Below are positions 23,344-36,490 of a stretch of DNA of 64,000 bases, piece after piece. A program made the position numbers and the translations under genes. This DNA comes from Cunninghamia lanceolata. Lineage: Eukaryota > Streptophyta > Pinopsida > Cupressales > Cupressaceae. Every line of letters begins with the position of its first letter. Position 1 is the stretch's first letter. The stretch spans positions 816,001 to 880,000 of the forward strand of contig BSBN01000494.1 of NCBI GenBank assembly GCA_027924645.1. The letters run 5' to 3'. The notes beneath the pieces were generated by a model. It was not told the origin of the DNA. It ran no database searches and was given only the letters and a program-made list of their open reading frames with translations.

Positions 23344-25990
23344 ATGCCTCAAACTAGGAGCCAATATAGAGCTGAAATCGAAGCAAAATTAAGAGCTGAT
23401 ATGGAAGCCAAAATGGAACAATCCCGGTCAACACTCCTTAGAGATACGACTCAATTTACAATTGGTATGCCTTCTCACATGTTTGTATCTGAAGGATACA
23501 CTGCTGGACCATCATCCTCACAATAACTGCAACCTCCAACATTTTCCAAAGCCTATGAAGAGCAATCCCAAGAGGGCTTATCCAAATTTAGAGATACACA
23601 CATATGGGATCACACTGTGAAACTCATCCTATCCGATCCGGACCGTCATTTCTTCCAACTAGCCTGCATGGGAGCCAAATTACCAAGAGATTATGACTTA
23701 TCTTCCATCCGCAAACAAGATTCAAACATTCCTGCTATTGTTGCACAAGGACCATCTATCATTGCCGCACCATTTCATGACATGTCTATCCAATCTCATC
23801 CACCTTCCAACCCATCTTCCTCATTGCATATTGCTACACCATCAAGCTCAACACGCAAGGAGTACTCTGTTGAACCTTTGTTAATACCAACTGACAGACT
23901 TCCTTTCCAATCACAAAATTTGAGTTTTCCACCTTTCCATGTTTTGCAACACACTCCTGCATCCACCATGACCATATCCGTGCCTCAAGTATCCCAAGCT
24001 GTCCATGTTTCGCAAGTGCCAATTCCCCAAGTTTAATAGCCCATACCAACTTCACAAGCACACCAAGGATCACAAGCCATTCCAATAGCTCAAGTTTCAT
24101 AGCCATTGCACATTTCTACTCCCGTTGCATCACATGTGGAGGCCATATCCCACACTCATACCCCTAGCACCTCTCACATGGTTACTACCATTTCCATAAA
24201 TCCATCTCACCTCCCATATAATCCCAATGTTAGTCTCATTGACATGAGTGAACCGCCTCCTATATCACAAGCATATCCTAACGCCATGGTTTCCTATGTT
24301 AATCAACTTACAACGCGTTCTCCACCTCTGTATAATCCTTTATAGACCATCAATCCATCTTATGCAACCCAGGGCTTACCCATTGTCACTCAACACATGC
24401 CGCATACCAACCCTCATGTTGTCCATAACACTTCATCCACCAATCCTCATGTTGTTCATAACACAAATCCAACTATTCATCCTTATTCCGCATATACCAA
24501 CCCTTCTAGTACATACTTTAATCTGAATTCGAATCCCAAACCATTGACTAACATCAATCCATCCACTACATCCCATGTGATGCAAACTTCTGGAGCTAAT
24601 CCATCGTACTACACCCAACAAGCACTTGGGTCTCAAGGATAGCAATCTTCAAACACATATGTGTCATATACCAACCCTTCAATATATAATGTGAGCACAC
24701 AACCCCAACAAACTGTCATGTCCACCTATATTCCACAACAACAACCACAATATATGCAATACTACACTCCACCTCCACACCATCAACCCCTTGTGCAACA
24801 ACAACAATTATCTCAAACGGATGTTGAATGAATGATTAACGAAGCAGTGGGACAAAACAAGAAAACATTTTCCTTGGGAGATATATACGGTTACTCATTT
24901 GACAAGTCACTTCATATGACACCTTTCCCAATACACTTTGAAATTCCACAATTTGACAAATATAAAGGGAAAGGAAATCCGAATGACCATCTTAGAGCAT
25001 TTTATGTTGCATGCTTTGATGTTGCTCAAGAAGATACGTATCTCTTGCGACTATTTCCCTGAAGCTTAGCAAGACAAGCTCTTGAGTGGTTCTCTCACTT
25101 ACCCCCAAGAATTAAGACTTTTGCAGAAATGACAAACCAATTTTGATCTCATTTTGCCTTTAACATTGAACATGAAGTGAACATGAATGATCTTGTCAAC
25201 AACAAACAACGCAATGGTGAAGCTTCTTCCTCATTCACACAATGATGGCGTAACATGGCTAGCAAAATATCATGGCAAATACCTGAGAAACAACAACTTG
25301 ATATCTTTGTCCAAAATCTTCATCCTGAGTTGTCCTTCCAATTACAATTGCAAAGTGCTAGCACCTTCAACGAGATTATATCTAAAGGAGCCACTATTGA
25401 ACGCACTTTAATCGCTAAGGGAACTATCAAGATTTTTAGAGACAACAAAGATAATTCCCAATCATCAAATGATAGATCCCATTTTTGGAACAAAAACAAG
25501 AATGTTGTCAATGATGGTGTTGTAGACACAAAGAACATCCAAACAGTGAAAGCTCCTATGAACATACAAGCTACATCTATAACTAACCAACAACCTTTCC
25601 AATGAAACCGACAACAAAGACAAACTTCAAATCCTTGATGACCATTTACTCCCTTAGGGGAGCCTATGGAAGTTGTCTTTCGTAAGCTTCTTCAAGCGGG
25701 AGATATCATATTGCCTGAGGCACCAGCCAATGGCGAACCAGTCTTTAAAGCTCCTTGGTACAAAGAAAATGAATATTGTGAATATCACTAAGTCAAAGGA
25801 CACAAAACCAATGGTTGTGTGTGCCTAAAACATGTCATTCAAGATTGCATTGACCAAGGCCTCATTAAAATCACACTGCTAGCATCACAACCGGCCCAAC
25901 AATCAACATCGAACTATGATCTAGATGCTTTCAAAAATCCACTTCTGTCTCATGACAAGACAAGTAACCCTCATGCTGGTAATGCCATCT
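23344..25990 (+). pseudogene. gag of element B
   Basis: Starts MPQTRSQYRAEIEAKLRADM, followed by a long Ser/Pro/His/Gln-rich region (to about 24830) with repeats of NPHVVHN type. The capsid core has YSFDKSLHMTPFPIHFEIPQ, YKGKGNPNDHLRAFY and ALEWFSHLPP. The zinc knuckle CEYH.VKGHKTNGC lies near 25780. The first stop, TAA, comes after 60 codons at 23524. Further stops at RLFP-stop, NQF-stop and FTQ-stop are each TGA where CGA is likely ancestral. It would form the particle shell and bind the RNA. Confidence 0.85.
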
Positions 25991-26389
25991 AGTACACCTA
26001 TGAATCATCCATGATTGGTCGCATTGACCATGACCGGATCTCTACCATCACAATCCAAGGCAAAGCACCCAATTGCACTGTCACTACTCGAAGAGGCTGT
26101 GTTACCATTTAGGGAGTACCTGTCCATCCTCCTCAACCTTCTTCTGGCTATAACATCCTTGATCACCTTGGCAAAAAACCTGCACATATTTCCATTCTTG
26201 AATTGCTTCGCATATCCCCTACCCACAAAGCTATCCTTGACAAAGCATTGCAAGAATCTGTAGTGCCCAACGATATCGATACCACACAATTCCCATCTCT
26301 GGTAGCTAGCATTGCAGCCCCTTGCCATCTCACTTTTTTTGACAAAGATCTCTGATCATCGATACACCCATCACATAATGAAGCCCTTC

Positions 26390-26770
26390 ACATAGAAGTG
26401 TTTGTTAACCAACACCGTATCAAATGAATCTTAGTAGATGGTGGAGCTGGTCTTAACATATGTTCCTTAAAATTAATAAAGAAATTGGGATATTCTGAGA
26501 AAGATGTTGACTCCTCCAAGGTTATTACTATCAAATCATATGATGATGCTGAGAGAGATATTGAAGGGATTATCCATTTACCTATCCAAGTTGGTCCTAT
26601 CACAATAGATACCCATTGTCAAGTCCTTGATATTGATCTTCCTTCTAACATCATTCTTGGCCATCCATGGATCCATGCCCTCAAAGCAGTTCCTTCTACA
26701 TACCATCAATGTCTCAAATTTCCACATAATGGTGTTGAAGTAGTTAACCATGCTGATCCTAATCCATTCA
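26390..26770 (+). pseudogene. aspartic protease of element B
   Basis: ILVDGGAGLNICSLKLIKKL (near 26430) is the D-G-G-A form of the retroelement protease active site. It is followed by LPSNIILGHPWIHALKAVPS, the conserved ILG-P-W end. It is part of a 224-codon open stretch from 26485. One stop (TGA) lies just before ILVDGG. Confidence 0.8.
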
Positions 26771-27809
26771 AATTTTGTTGTGCGTTTCAAGGTAAATATC
26801 AAAGCCCCAACCGTATCCCTATCAACACCAAGGCATATTCATCTTCATCTTATGTGGACCCCTCTGCCCTACTCAAGCCATCCTCTAGCCAATCATCATC
26901 CAATCTCTGTATCAAGTATTCTGAACATGGCCTGGGTGAGTACACATTGCAAGACCCTTGTTATGTTGGCACACTTTGCTTATCTCCAAAATCTCACAGA
27001 AAACCTTCTACATCCAAGCCATCTTCATTCGCAGCTATCATAAAAGCCCCACCAACAGTATTCATAAAAGGTGGATTCCTTGATGATGAAGACATTGATG
27101 ATATTGACTCTTGGATATTCTTTGATGAGAATGACCAAGTCCAACTTGAAGTGGAGTGATATAACAATGGGTTCCGTATCATTAAGAGGTGCTGTCTTCC
27201 AAGGACATTAAGTGTATTTTCTATATGGAAGCCGGACCTTCTTCAGTAGGAGAGACCTCTAATTCGGATACCATTGATGACTCCTCCTTTCATATCACTA
27301 ACCTTTTTCAAGAAACATCTATCTTCATGTTCTCTGCAACCTCATCTAGCCAAAACTCTTTGTCCATTACTCTTTCACTTGTATATCTTGACCTCGTCGA
27401 TTGGGACCAACAGGGGGCACCGATATTGAACACATTTGAAAATGATGAAGCTACTGCTGAATTCATGGGCTTACGACAAGGCATTCCACTGGATGATCAC
27501 AAAGCAAGCTTCATGATGGATCTCCCTAAACTAGCATATTTTGGTAGAAGTATCAAATCCTTCAGTCGTAAAAGTGAAATAAATAGAATAAAAAAAGATA
27601 GGTCACTAGGTGAAAATTGAAAGGCACCTCTTGACTGTGAAAAAGTAAAAATAAAGGACATATCCAAAGGTGAAAACCTCTTTGAGGCACCCGAGGATGA
27701 GGGATTTGATCTTCATGTCAACAATGACTATCATGAAAAATCAACAGTGCTAGTTGAAAAATCTCAAGACATGAACTTGGGCACATGACATAATCTGAAG
27801 ATCACCTTT
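26771..27809 (+). other. protease to RT linker of element B
   Basis: Poorly conserved polyprotein linker. It contains acidic segments (FLDDEDIDDIDSWIFFDENDQ) and scattered stops. No catalytic motif was recognised. Confidence 0.5.
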
Positions 27810-28830
27810 TTGGCAGCATCATTATCAGAGCAAGAAAGGAGAAATTTCATAGCTTTCTTCCTAAAAAGAGCTATCGATTTTGCATGGACATACTCCAACA
27901 TGCCAGGTCTAGATTCATCACTTGTAGTACATCATCTAGCAGTATCTCCTAATACAAAACCTGTCAAGCAAAAATTGCACAAAATGCATCCACAAATAGC
28001 TCTTTTGGTCAAGGCAGAGATTCAGAAGTTGCTAGAAGCAAAATTCATCAAGCCTATTGATTATCCAGAATGGGTTTCAAACTTGGACCTGTAGCAAAAC
28101 CCGATGGACGAGTTTGTTGTTGCATAGACTTTAGAGATCTTAACAAATCATGCCCTAAAGATGACTTTCCACTACCAAGCATAGACAATATTGTAGATCT
28201 CACAGCTGGACATGAAATGCTATCCTTGATGGATGGATTCTTAGGATATAACCAAATCAGAATAACAGAGGAAGATCAGGACAAGACATTATTCATTTGT
28301 CCATGGGGTACATACTGCTGGGTTGTAATGCCTTTTGGTCTTAAGAATGTAGGAGCTACTTATCAATGAGCCATGATAGTTATTTTCCATGACCTTTTTC
28401 ACACTATCATGGAGGACTATGTTGATGATATTCTAGGAAAATCCAAAACAAGAGAAGGACATCTATAGGTACTTGCACAAATCTTTGATCAATTAGAGAA
28501 ATATCAAGTCAGGCTAAACCCAAAGAAATGTGTATTTGGTGTAACATCTGGTAAATTGTTGGGATATATTGTATCACGACAAGGAATTGAAGTAGATCTT
28601 GACAAAGTAAAAGCTATAATGGAAATACCTTCACCATCAAATCTAAAGCAGCTTCATAGTCTACAAGGAAGGTTACAATCCATTCACAGATTCATCTCAC
28701 AACTAGTAGACAAATGTCATCCTTTTCAACATCTCCTCCACAAGGGTGAACCTTTTAAGTGGGATCACAAATGTCAATAGGCGTTCGACAAAATAAAGGA
28801 ATACCTGGCAACACCTCCTATATTAGTACC
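27810..28830 (+). pseudogene. reverse transcriptase of element B
   Basis: FAWTYSNMPGLDSSLVVHHL leads into KLLEAKFIKPIDYPEWVSN, then, after a +1/-1 frame change near 28080, VAKPDGRVCCCIDFRDLNK. Next come LMDGFLGYNQIRI, MPFGLKNVGATYQ, the palm motif DYVDD (28415-28429), YQVRLNPKKCVFGV and LLGYIVSRQGIEVD. Catalytic Asp residues are visible. Stops interrupt it after ATYQ and after DHKCQ. Confidence 0.92.
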
Positions 28831-29230
28831 TCCTATACTTGAGCGCCCATTATTACTCTACATTTATTCAACAACAACAGCATTGGGTGCTCTCTTATCT
28901 CAACATGATGATTCAAGAAAAGAGCAAGCCATTTACTACATCAACAAAACTCTTGTGGGATATGAACTCAATTACTCATCTATGGAAAAAGCATGCTTAG
29001 CATTGGTGTTTTCTTCCCAAAAATTGTGACATTATATGTTGAATAAGACAACAAAGCTCATATCTAATGTTGATCCACTCAAATATCTTCTCTCCAAAGC
29101 AATCCTCACGGGAAGACTAGCAAAATGGGTTATGATATTAAGTGAATTTGATATACAATATGTGGATCAAAAAGCCATAAAAGGACAAGTCATCACTGAT
29201 TAGTTAGCCGCAACACCTATCACAGATATT
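28831..29230 (+). pseudogene. gypsy RNase H of element B
   Basis: LLLYIYSTTTALGALLSQ has Tyr/Ser where the first catalytic Asp is expected; YSSMEKACLALVF keeps the Glu. As in Tat elements, it is probably a non-catalytic connection domain. Two in-frame stops are present. Confidence 0.8.
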
Positions 29231-29279
29231 TATCCAATACATCCAGAGTTCCCTAATGAAGAGCTATTCAATCTAACTT

Positions 29280-29690
29280 CACCAACATTGTGGCAGCTAT
29301 ACTTTGATGGATCTTACACACAACATGGATCAGGAGTAGGGATATTATTTGTCACCCCTCAAGGAGATTGTATTTCAAAGTCACATAGAATTGCATTTCC
29401 ATGTACCAATAACATAGCAGAATATGAGGCTTTGATCACAGGATTATGCATGGTAGTATAATCGACTATCAAACAGCTACAGGTCTTTGTTGATTCTCAA
29501 TTGGTAATCAAACAGGTCTTAGATGAGTATCAAACAAAGGATGAAAAGATTCTCCCATACAAGATAATGGTCGATGATTTCAAGTAATATTTTGACACTT
29601 TTAACTTTGAACAGATTCCAAGGTTACAAAACAAGGCAACAAACACCATGGCTATGATTAGATCTCTTCTAGACATGCCTTCCAATGCGC
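29280..29690 (+). pseudogene. extra (archaeal-type) RNase H of element B
   Basis: LWQLYFDGSYTQHGSGVGIL (first Asp kept), TNNIAEYEALITGLCM (Glu kept), LQVFVDSQLVIKQVL (Asp kept), and QNKATNTMA where N..AD is expected (last Asp lost). The position after gRNH and before integrase is the standard one for Tat. Confidence 0.85.
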
Positions 29691-29849
29691 ATAAATGTGA
29701 GTTTCTAGTGGAGTAGCTCCTGATCCCAACATTTGAAGTACCACAATGTGAGCTTACATGTGAAATTGTTGGTCCCAATTCGCCTTGGTACGAGGATATA
29801 TACGAGTATCTCCACATGCAAACTTTACCATTTCAACTATCTAATACCC

Positions 29850-31045
29850 AATGAAAAACCTTTATCCATCAAACCTCTCGCTACACTATCCTAGGGGACA
29901 CCCTATATTGCCGGAGTCTCGATGGTATCCTTCTTAGATGTCTTGATTCTAAAGAAACAAAAGTTGCCTTACGCGAAGTACATGAAGGTGTCTGTGGATC
30001 GCATTCCATTGGCCTTGGCCTTGTTAAGAAGCTTCTATGAGTTGGATACTATTGGCCAACTATGGAGAAAGCTGCACAACAATTTACAAAGAGATGTCTA
30101 CAATGTCAGAAACATGGAGATCTAATACATGCACCAACACATGAACTTCATCCTATTACCACTCCTTGGCCCTTCTCACAGTGGGGACTTGATCTCGTAG
30201 GTAAAATCCATCCCACTTCATCAAATGGCCATAAATTTATCATCACCACCACTGAGTATTTCATGAAGTGGGTCGAAGCAATACCAATGACCTACATTAC
30301 TGGCAAGCAAATATCAAAGTTTATCCTACATTACATTATTTCCTGTTATGGAGTTCCCCAGGCTATAGTCACTGATTATAATGGTTGTCCCTTCAAGAAC
30401 CAAGAAGTTAGAGATCTTTGTAACAAGTTCCATATCCAACATAGATTCTCTACCTCGTACTATCCTCAAAGTAATGGTCAAGCTGACTCTTCTAACAAAA
30501 CCATTATCAAGATCCTCAAAAAGACAATCAATGAAGCTGGCTGTGATTGGAATTTGCAACTTAATCCTGCATTATGGGCCTATAGAACAAGTATGAGAAC
30601 TCCCACTAGTACTACACCATATGCTCTAGTGTATGGCACTGAAGCTATTTTACCTATTGAGGTTGAGATCCCCTCATTGCGAGTATCTTTATAGCACACT
30701 GTCTCAGATGAAGAATATAGAGTATCCAAACTCCATGATCTTAAGCTTTTAGATGAATGGCATCTTACAGCACTCAACCATCTCCAAGTCTACCAGAATC
30801 AGTTACGCCGCAGTTATAACAAGAAGATCAGAGAGCGAAGATTTCAAGTTGGCGATCTTGTCCTTAAAGAAAATCAAAGAAATCAGCAACATCGTGAGAA
30901 ACAGGGCAAGTTTGAACCTAATTGGCTTGGTCCTTTTGTCATCACATCAGTCTATGGATCGAGGGCATACACTCTCTCGATGCCTGAAGGTGTTCCCTTG
31001 GATGAGCCTGTCAACAGCATCCATCTCAAACGGTTCTACCCCTGA
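29850..31045 (+). pseudogene. integrase of element B
   Basis: Zinc finger EVHEGVCGSHS then CLQCQKHG; core QWGLDLVGKIHP (first Asp), IVTDYNGCPFKN (second Asp) and SNGQADSSNKT, where the expected third acidic residue Glu is Asp. C-terminal domain with FQVGDLVLKE and PNWLGPFVI, ending HLKRFYP before TGA (31043-31045). No chromodomain follows. One stop in the zinc finger region and one after LRVSL are seen. Confidence 0.9.
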
Positions 31046-33475
31046 ACCTTAGTATTTTCCAAAAAAAAGAAAAAAACCCATCAAATAGTGAAAACCACTT
31101 TGTGGTGCTTTGGATGATCAAATATATATATAGTACAAGATAAATAATTCATCCTCTAGTGAAAACTTGGTAAACATGCACCTTGGATAAGTACCATAGT
31201 GAAAACTTGGCAAATAGGTGCTATGTGTAGAGACCAGCTTACATCATTTGCTTCGTTTGTTTGATTACAACTTTTCCAACCATTCTATCCACTTTCTTAC
31301 CTACATAATCCACATCATAATCCACCCTTGACCCTTTATAAACATCACTAGCCCATTATCCCTTGTCCATCCATAATAAAAGCCTTTTTTTCCCATCGCC
31401 TCTGCCTTGCTAGCTTTCGCAGTTTGGACTCTGTTGAGGTAAAGATATCATTTGGTACCTTAGCATACTATCTACATGAACACCATTCACCGTAGCATAT
31501 TCCTAATAACCTTTATCCCACACTGGGGGCACTTGTTGAGCCTTGTTTGGAAGTGGATACCTGTAGCTCTAGCTCATAACCCAACCAACAATTAACTTTC
31601 AACACAGCAAACAATCAACTTCATAGCACAATAAACATTCAATTGCAAACATGGTGAACATCTATAACCAGCATCCACAACATAACAATCACCCAAAAGC
31701 AACCAAAACAATGAAATTTCAAATATCTTGAAAACACAGAAAAATCAAATATTTCAAAAATACAAAAAAAAAATCAAAACATCCCAAAAAACCATCCAAG
31801 CAATAAAGTTGATCTTTGACGTCAACCAAGTAAGAACTACATCCCAGCTCTATCGTTAAAGCCTTGATCTCGTGGATACAGGATATGTAGGCAATTTGAG
31901 ATGAGAAGGAAGCACTCTGATTTAGGTGAAGACGATAGCCCCTCTTCCATCATCCATCTTTCATCATTCTTCTAATCATCCCTTGATCTTTCATCTCCCT
32001 CTCTTCTATCTTTCATCACTTACATCATCAATCACACCTATAACTACATATTCATCATGTCTCATCACCATCGTAATGTGCTTTGATCCCATGGACACAG
32101 GGTATGTAGGCAGTTTGGAATATGAAGGAAGTATCCAGTATGCAAGCACTAATGATACACCTCATCTTCATCTTCTTTCATCTTCCATCTTTTTCTCTTT
32201 GGTCTGCTCAAGCAAAAGTAGATTGTGTATCAGAGAAAGCTCAAGCACTTTAACCAATCAGCAATAAGCTAGAAGCTATTTTGTCCGCATACCTTAAGCC
32301 AACATTTGCTATAGCATTTTATCTACAACTTTTAGCCTTCAACAGAATGCTGCTTTCCTCTTAACAAGGTGCCAACTTAACCTATCAAGAGCACCTAAAT
32401 TTGGCAAGAGAACATGATGACAGTATCTTTTGTTTTATCTTTGATTTATCTTTTGTCCCTTTCCTATGCCTAATCAAGACTACCTTGATCTATCATATTG
32501 TGGTATGTTGCGATGAAGTAAAGAATGGGGCATGGTCATATTGCTTTCATGTGCCGTGTCTGCAGGATGATCTTATTCTCTTCCTATGCATATTGGTATC
32601 TTGTACATGTTGGGATTAGCATCTTACATATCAATATCTCTAGCATCTGAGAAGCTAAACAGTCTCTTATGCATTTGAGACTATTCTATGTCAAGACTAG
32701 CTCCATACATATAACTAGCAAGATGTCAATATGTGTAGGGGAGATAAGCTAAAACCATTGCTCGTAGCATCAAAGTCCATCTCAGAACACTAGCTTCTAT
32801 TCATATCTTATGTATGCTGGTTCAACATCTTGACCTCATGTGTTTAGACAAGATTGTAGTATGCTAGTTATGCATTGGATACCTCGACACCTTGGTCTTT
32901 TATACCTTGGTGCATAACATCCATATGCTATATCAAACATAAGGATTGTATTTCTTTATTTCTGAGCAATTACTTTAAAAAGCTATCATATCATTTATCC
33001 ATTCCGTCACACGCCTATGTAGTCCTCAACCAAAATAAATCTTTTCCTCCATCTTCCTGTCCGTGCTCCTTGCCCTACAAAAACAAGTGTGTTAGACATG
33101 CCTATATCCATATTCATATCATTATCATTGCCATTTACATATTTGCATTATCATACTAGACCCATTACCATTAGTATGATACATTTCCATATTACTATTT
33201 GCATATTCATATCATTTGCATAAACACATCCATATAGCTCATAAAAATACCAAAAAATGCATACATAATACCATAAGTGCATCCTTAACCAATACACCAT
33301 CATATAGAACCAAACACACACACACACACACAAATATATAAATATATATCACATGTGTCAATATACAAGTGTCTACCATACAACATGGGCTATCCATAAG
33401 CCATCAAAGAATATATGTACAACTGGCTCATAGGCCTCATCATGATACAATAAAATACAACACAACAAGGTAGCC
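31046..33475 (+). other. element B spacer after integrase
   Basis: 2.4 kb with no coding evidence. Small repeats: AGTGAAAACTTGG twice around 31156-31210, and a block near GGATACAGGATATGTAGGCA (about 31875) repeated in changed form as GGACACAGGGTATGTAGGCA (about 32093). A (CA)n run lies at 33313-33332. Confidence 0.5.
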
Positions 33476-35454
33476 CTAGTGACTACTGGCAGCTCCCTCA
33501 CCCTGTCCTCCACCATCGGGTCCTACACTTGGCCCCCTATCTCTAGGTGGTCCCATCACCGAAGCCACATACCATGATCCCCCCATCCTTCGTGAACCTG
33601 AAGCTCCTGACCTGCTCCTATAGCTAGGCTGTCTCTGCTCCATGATATAAGCTCCTATAATACTCTGTCTTGCCCTGCACTCTCCTCAGTTCACCCTGTG
33701 CCTGAGTCAACTATGTAGCTAAGTACATCATGGCCCCATCTGTACCCAATGTAGCCACTGCTCTATCTCACTCTACTATCATAGCCTGTAACTGCTGTAT
33801 AGCTGTGTCTCTCTCCATCCTCACCATCTGTAACTGCTGCACAGCTCCATCTCTCTCAACTCTAATAGCCTGTATCTGCTGTAAAGCTGCATCTCTCTCC
33901 ACTGTAACTAGCTGCACCTACTACACAACTACATCCCTCTCACTAGTCACCCTAGCAAGACTACCATCATCATGTCCATCCTCTAGCCTGCAACTGTGCC
34001 TTGTATGCCTATGCATGTGCTCTAGCATGCCATAAACCTATCACCACCTAATGGTGATCTAGCTCCACTCTCCTCATCCTCATCTAAGCCCTCTGTCTCC
34101 ATCTCCTCTCCTCCCTAATCTGCCATCTCAATTGCTGCATACCCACATCATCATCACCTATCATCTGGGCTACTAGGTGTGCTAATACCTATGGCTATCC
34201 CTGAACCTGTCCCTGCACCTATATCCTTGGAGCTATTGGCACAACTGCCTGTGCTGGTGGATCTCGTTGCCACCTCCTCCTAATTGGCCTCTCCATACCA
34301 ATCTCTCCAATATCCCCAACCCTCATCAGCCGAGTCGGTCTAGCTGTAACCCAATATGTATCATAATCTGGTAAAATCCCTGGATCTGTAAGACCCTATC
34401 TCCATGGCCACATAACTGGCCCTAGTCCATCTCTCTCCGCCAATGCCATGTCAACCACAATCTTAGGCCCTCAATCAAAAACCTCCTACCGTGTCCTCCC
34501 AAAAATCACATCACCAACTGGAACACCTTGTGGCAATCTGAACTGTCTCAGCACCCTCTTAGGCAAATAGCGCTCTATGATATATCTACAGCGACCAAAA
34601 ATGTATCTAGCCTATCTCGCATAGACAAGCTCTGCATCCTCCTCATCCTATCTCTTGCATGCCAACCATGGCCTCCATACAAATCTATCCACCTCATCTA
34701 ATGTCTGCCACCAGTATACAATCCCTCACTGTTGTCGATAAGTCAGAGCTCCCCTATACATCCTCGCATATGGCTCTCCTGCTACTCTAGCCACCTATCC
34801 ATCCAACCTCGTCACTGGAATGTGCTCGTATGCCCATACATGCAAAACTATAACTCCAGCTGACATACTAGCCCCGAACATATAGGCATAGTGATGAAGA
34901 TAATGATATAACTGCCCTAGCACACACTCAGCCCATGCATATCTGGTACTGTAGGAGAACATCCCCTCCATAACTATCCCCCATCCAACTGGAAAGCCTC
35001 TTGTTCGCCTGTCTCTGACTAGCCATCTGATAATCGCTACCACCACCCACTACAGCCTATCACATAGCTCCTCAATCCTCGCCATAGGAATCTCTGAACC
35101 CCTAGCCCTAATGTCTGGAGTCCCGAACAGTCATCTGAATGCAGCTAGACCCATATTAGGATCATAGTCTACCCAGTCCCCATCGATAGGAACTTGTAGA
35201 ATCTGGAACACATCCTCTAAGGTAATGGTCACCTCTCCTATCGGTAACAAGAGCAAACTATGCTCGCTCCTCCATTGCTCAACCATCGACGTCATCAGTC
35301 CTCGATGTGCCTGCACTAGCTCCAATCTCGACACATGCTCTAATTTGAGAATCTCTAGCACTAGCCGCTCCTCTGCATCCAGCAATCTCACCAACCGCAA
35401 ATCCCTAGGGTGTGGCTCTTGCGGTAACAAAGGTGGTAGTACATCTTGCATCAT
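33476..35454 (-). pseudogene. antisense plant-mobile-domain-like ORF inside element B
   Basis: About 660 codons opposite to gag-pol. Starts at a true ATG (MMQDVLPPLLPQEPHPRDLR). The core reads VEQWRSEHSLLLLPIGE, then VTITLEDVFQILQVPIDGD and FGTPDIRA, which fits the PMD (aminotransferase-like, MAIN/MAIL1-related) pattern WR.Et..F..p.GE.titL.DV..llglpvdG. Further in are WLACKR, RYLPKRVLRQFRLPQGVP and DIGEIGMERPIRRRW. A tandem coiled-coil-like repeat lies near the C terminus (33761-33950). Codons stay largely open except for stops of TAG/TGA type and at least one frame shift. It is GC-richer than its surroundings. Antisense extra ORFs and PMD domains are known in Tat elements. Confidence 0.75.
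33761..33950 (-). repeat. 42-bp tandem repeat coding a 14-residue unit
   Basis: Five imperfect units with exact 42-bp spacing (TCTCTCTC boxes at 33808, 33850 and 33892, with variants at 33766 and 33934). On the minus strand each unit reads like ERDAALQQIQAIRV, two heptads long, so it is probably a coiled coil in the antisense protein. Confidence 0.85.
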
Positions 35455-36440
35455 TTTGCTTACTGTATCAGTCTTTGTGCTATTACATTTGACTTTTGCC
35501 TATTATCCCTGCATATATCTACTGCAAGGGACCCATTTTTCTATATGCGCCTACTTGTTGATCATAAGTGAACCAATTTACCATACGTGCATACTTTTAG
35601 CCTATAAGAAATCTCTTTCCCATATGCGCGCAACTGTTAACTATTAGCAATCTCAAATCATATAAGCACACGCTTTTTGCCTGCAAGCGACCTATTTGCC
35701 ATATGCATCTGCCTGTCCTTTACATGCGAGCTCTATCTATGCATGTGTTCATTTTCTATCCATAAGCGACTTGTTCTAGCTATATGCACATTTAGCCTAC
35801 CTTCTTCTTCTAGCTAACCACAAGAAACTCATTTTTTCCCTATGTGACCAACCAGCGCCTATAAGCGACCTCAACTACCCTAAGTGACCTCTTTTCCTAC
35901 ACAAGTGACCTGCATGGCCTATCCTATAACCTAGTCGTTTTTGGTGATGTGTGTGCATTTATAACACCTATAGCCTATTTAAATCACGCTTTTAGCAAAA
36001 GTTTAGGTACATATCGGTGCACCTGCTCCCTCTGGTCACCCATGTGTCCTCACTCGCTCGGCACGATGATCTCTGCGTGGAATCACCATCCTGATAGCTC
36101 TCCAACTATCGTCGCACAAAAACTCTAAGGAGCTCTAGATCTCTATAGCTTTCTGAACACAAATTAGCACAAATGAGCCTATTTTCCCTTGAAGGACCTA
36201 TATAGCTCGTTCCTGAACCCTAATTTTTTCCATTCCATCCCAATTTCTCCCTCCCAACCCCCGTTTTCTTCATGTCAACCTTATTTCTAGCCTTCATCTT
36301 ATCGCGAGCCAACCCAGCCCTTCCTGGTTAGCCTAGCTTACCTCTCAAGGGGGCATCATCTTCCAATTACACTAGGGCATCACCTTGTTTATCAAGCGAA
36401 TATTGTATCTTCTTTGACACAATACTCTAACGAACATTAT
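35455..36440. other. element B spacer upstream of the antisense ORF
   Basis: No gene seen. Between about 35580 and 35910 there are many scattered CATATGCGC, ATAAGCGACCT and AAGTGACCT motifs, a loose repeat. It would contain any promoter of the antisense ORF. Confidence 0.45.
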
Positions 36441-36443
36441 GTC

Positions 36444-36457
36444 AAAGAGAGGCAAAA
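36444..36457 (+). other. polypurine tract of element B
   Basis: AAAGAGAGGCAAAA directly before the TGTAGACACC start of the 3' LTR. Confidence 0.75.
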
Positions 36458-36490
36458 TGTAGACACCAAAAATTGACTCATTATCAATAG

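Noticed and set aside
33313..33332. (CA)n run
   Set aside because: Ordinary microsatellite without evidence of function.
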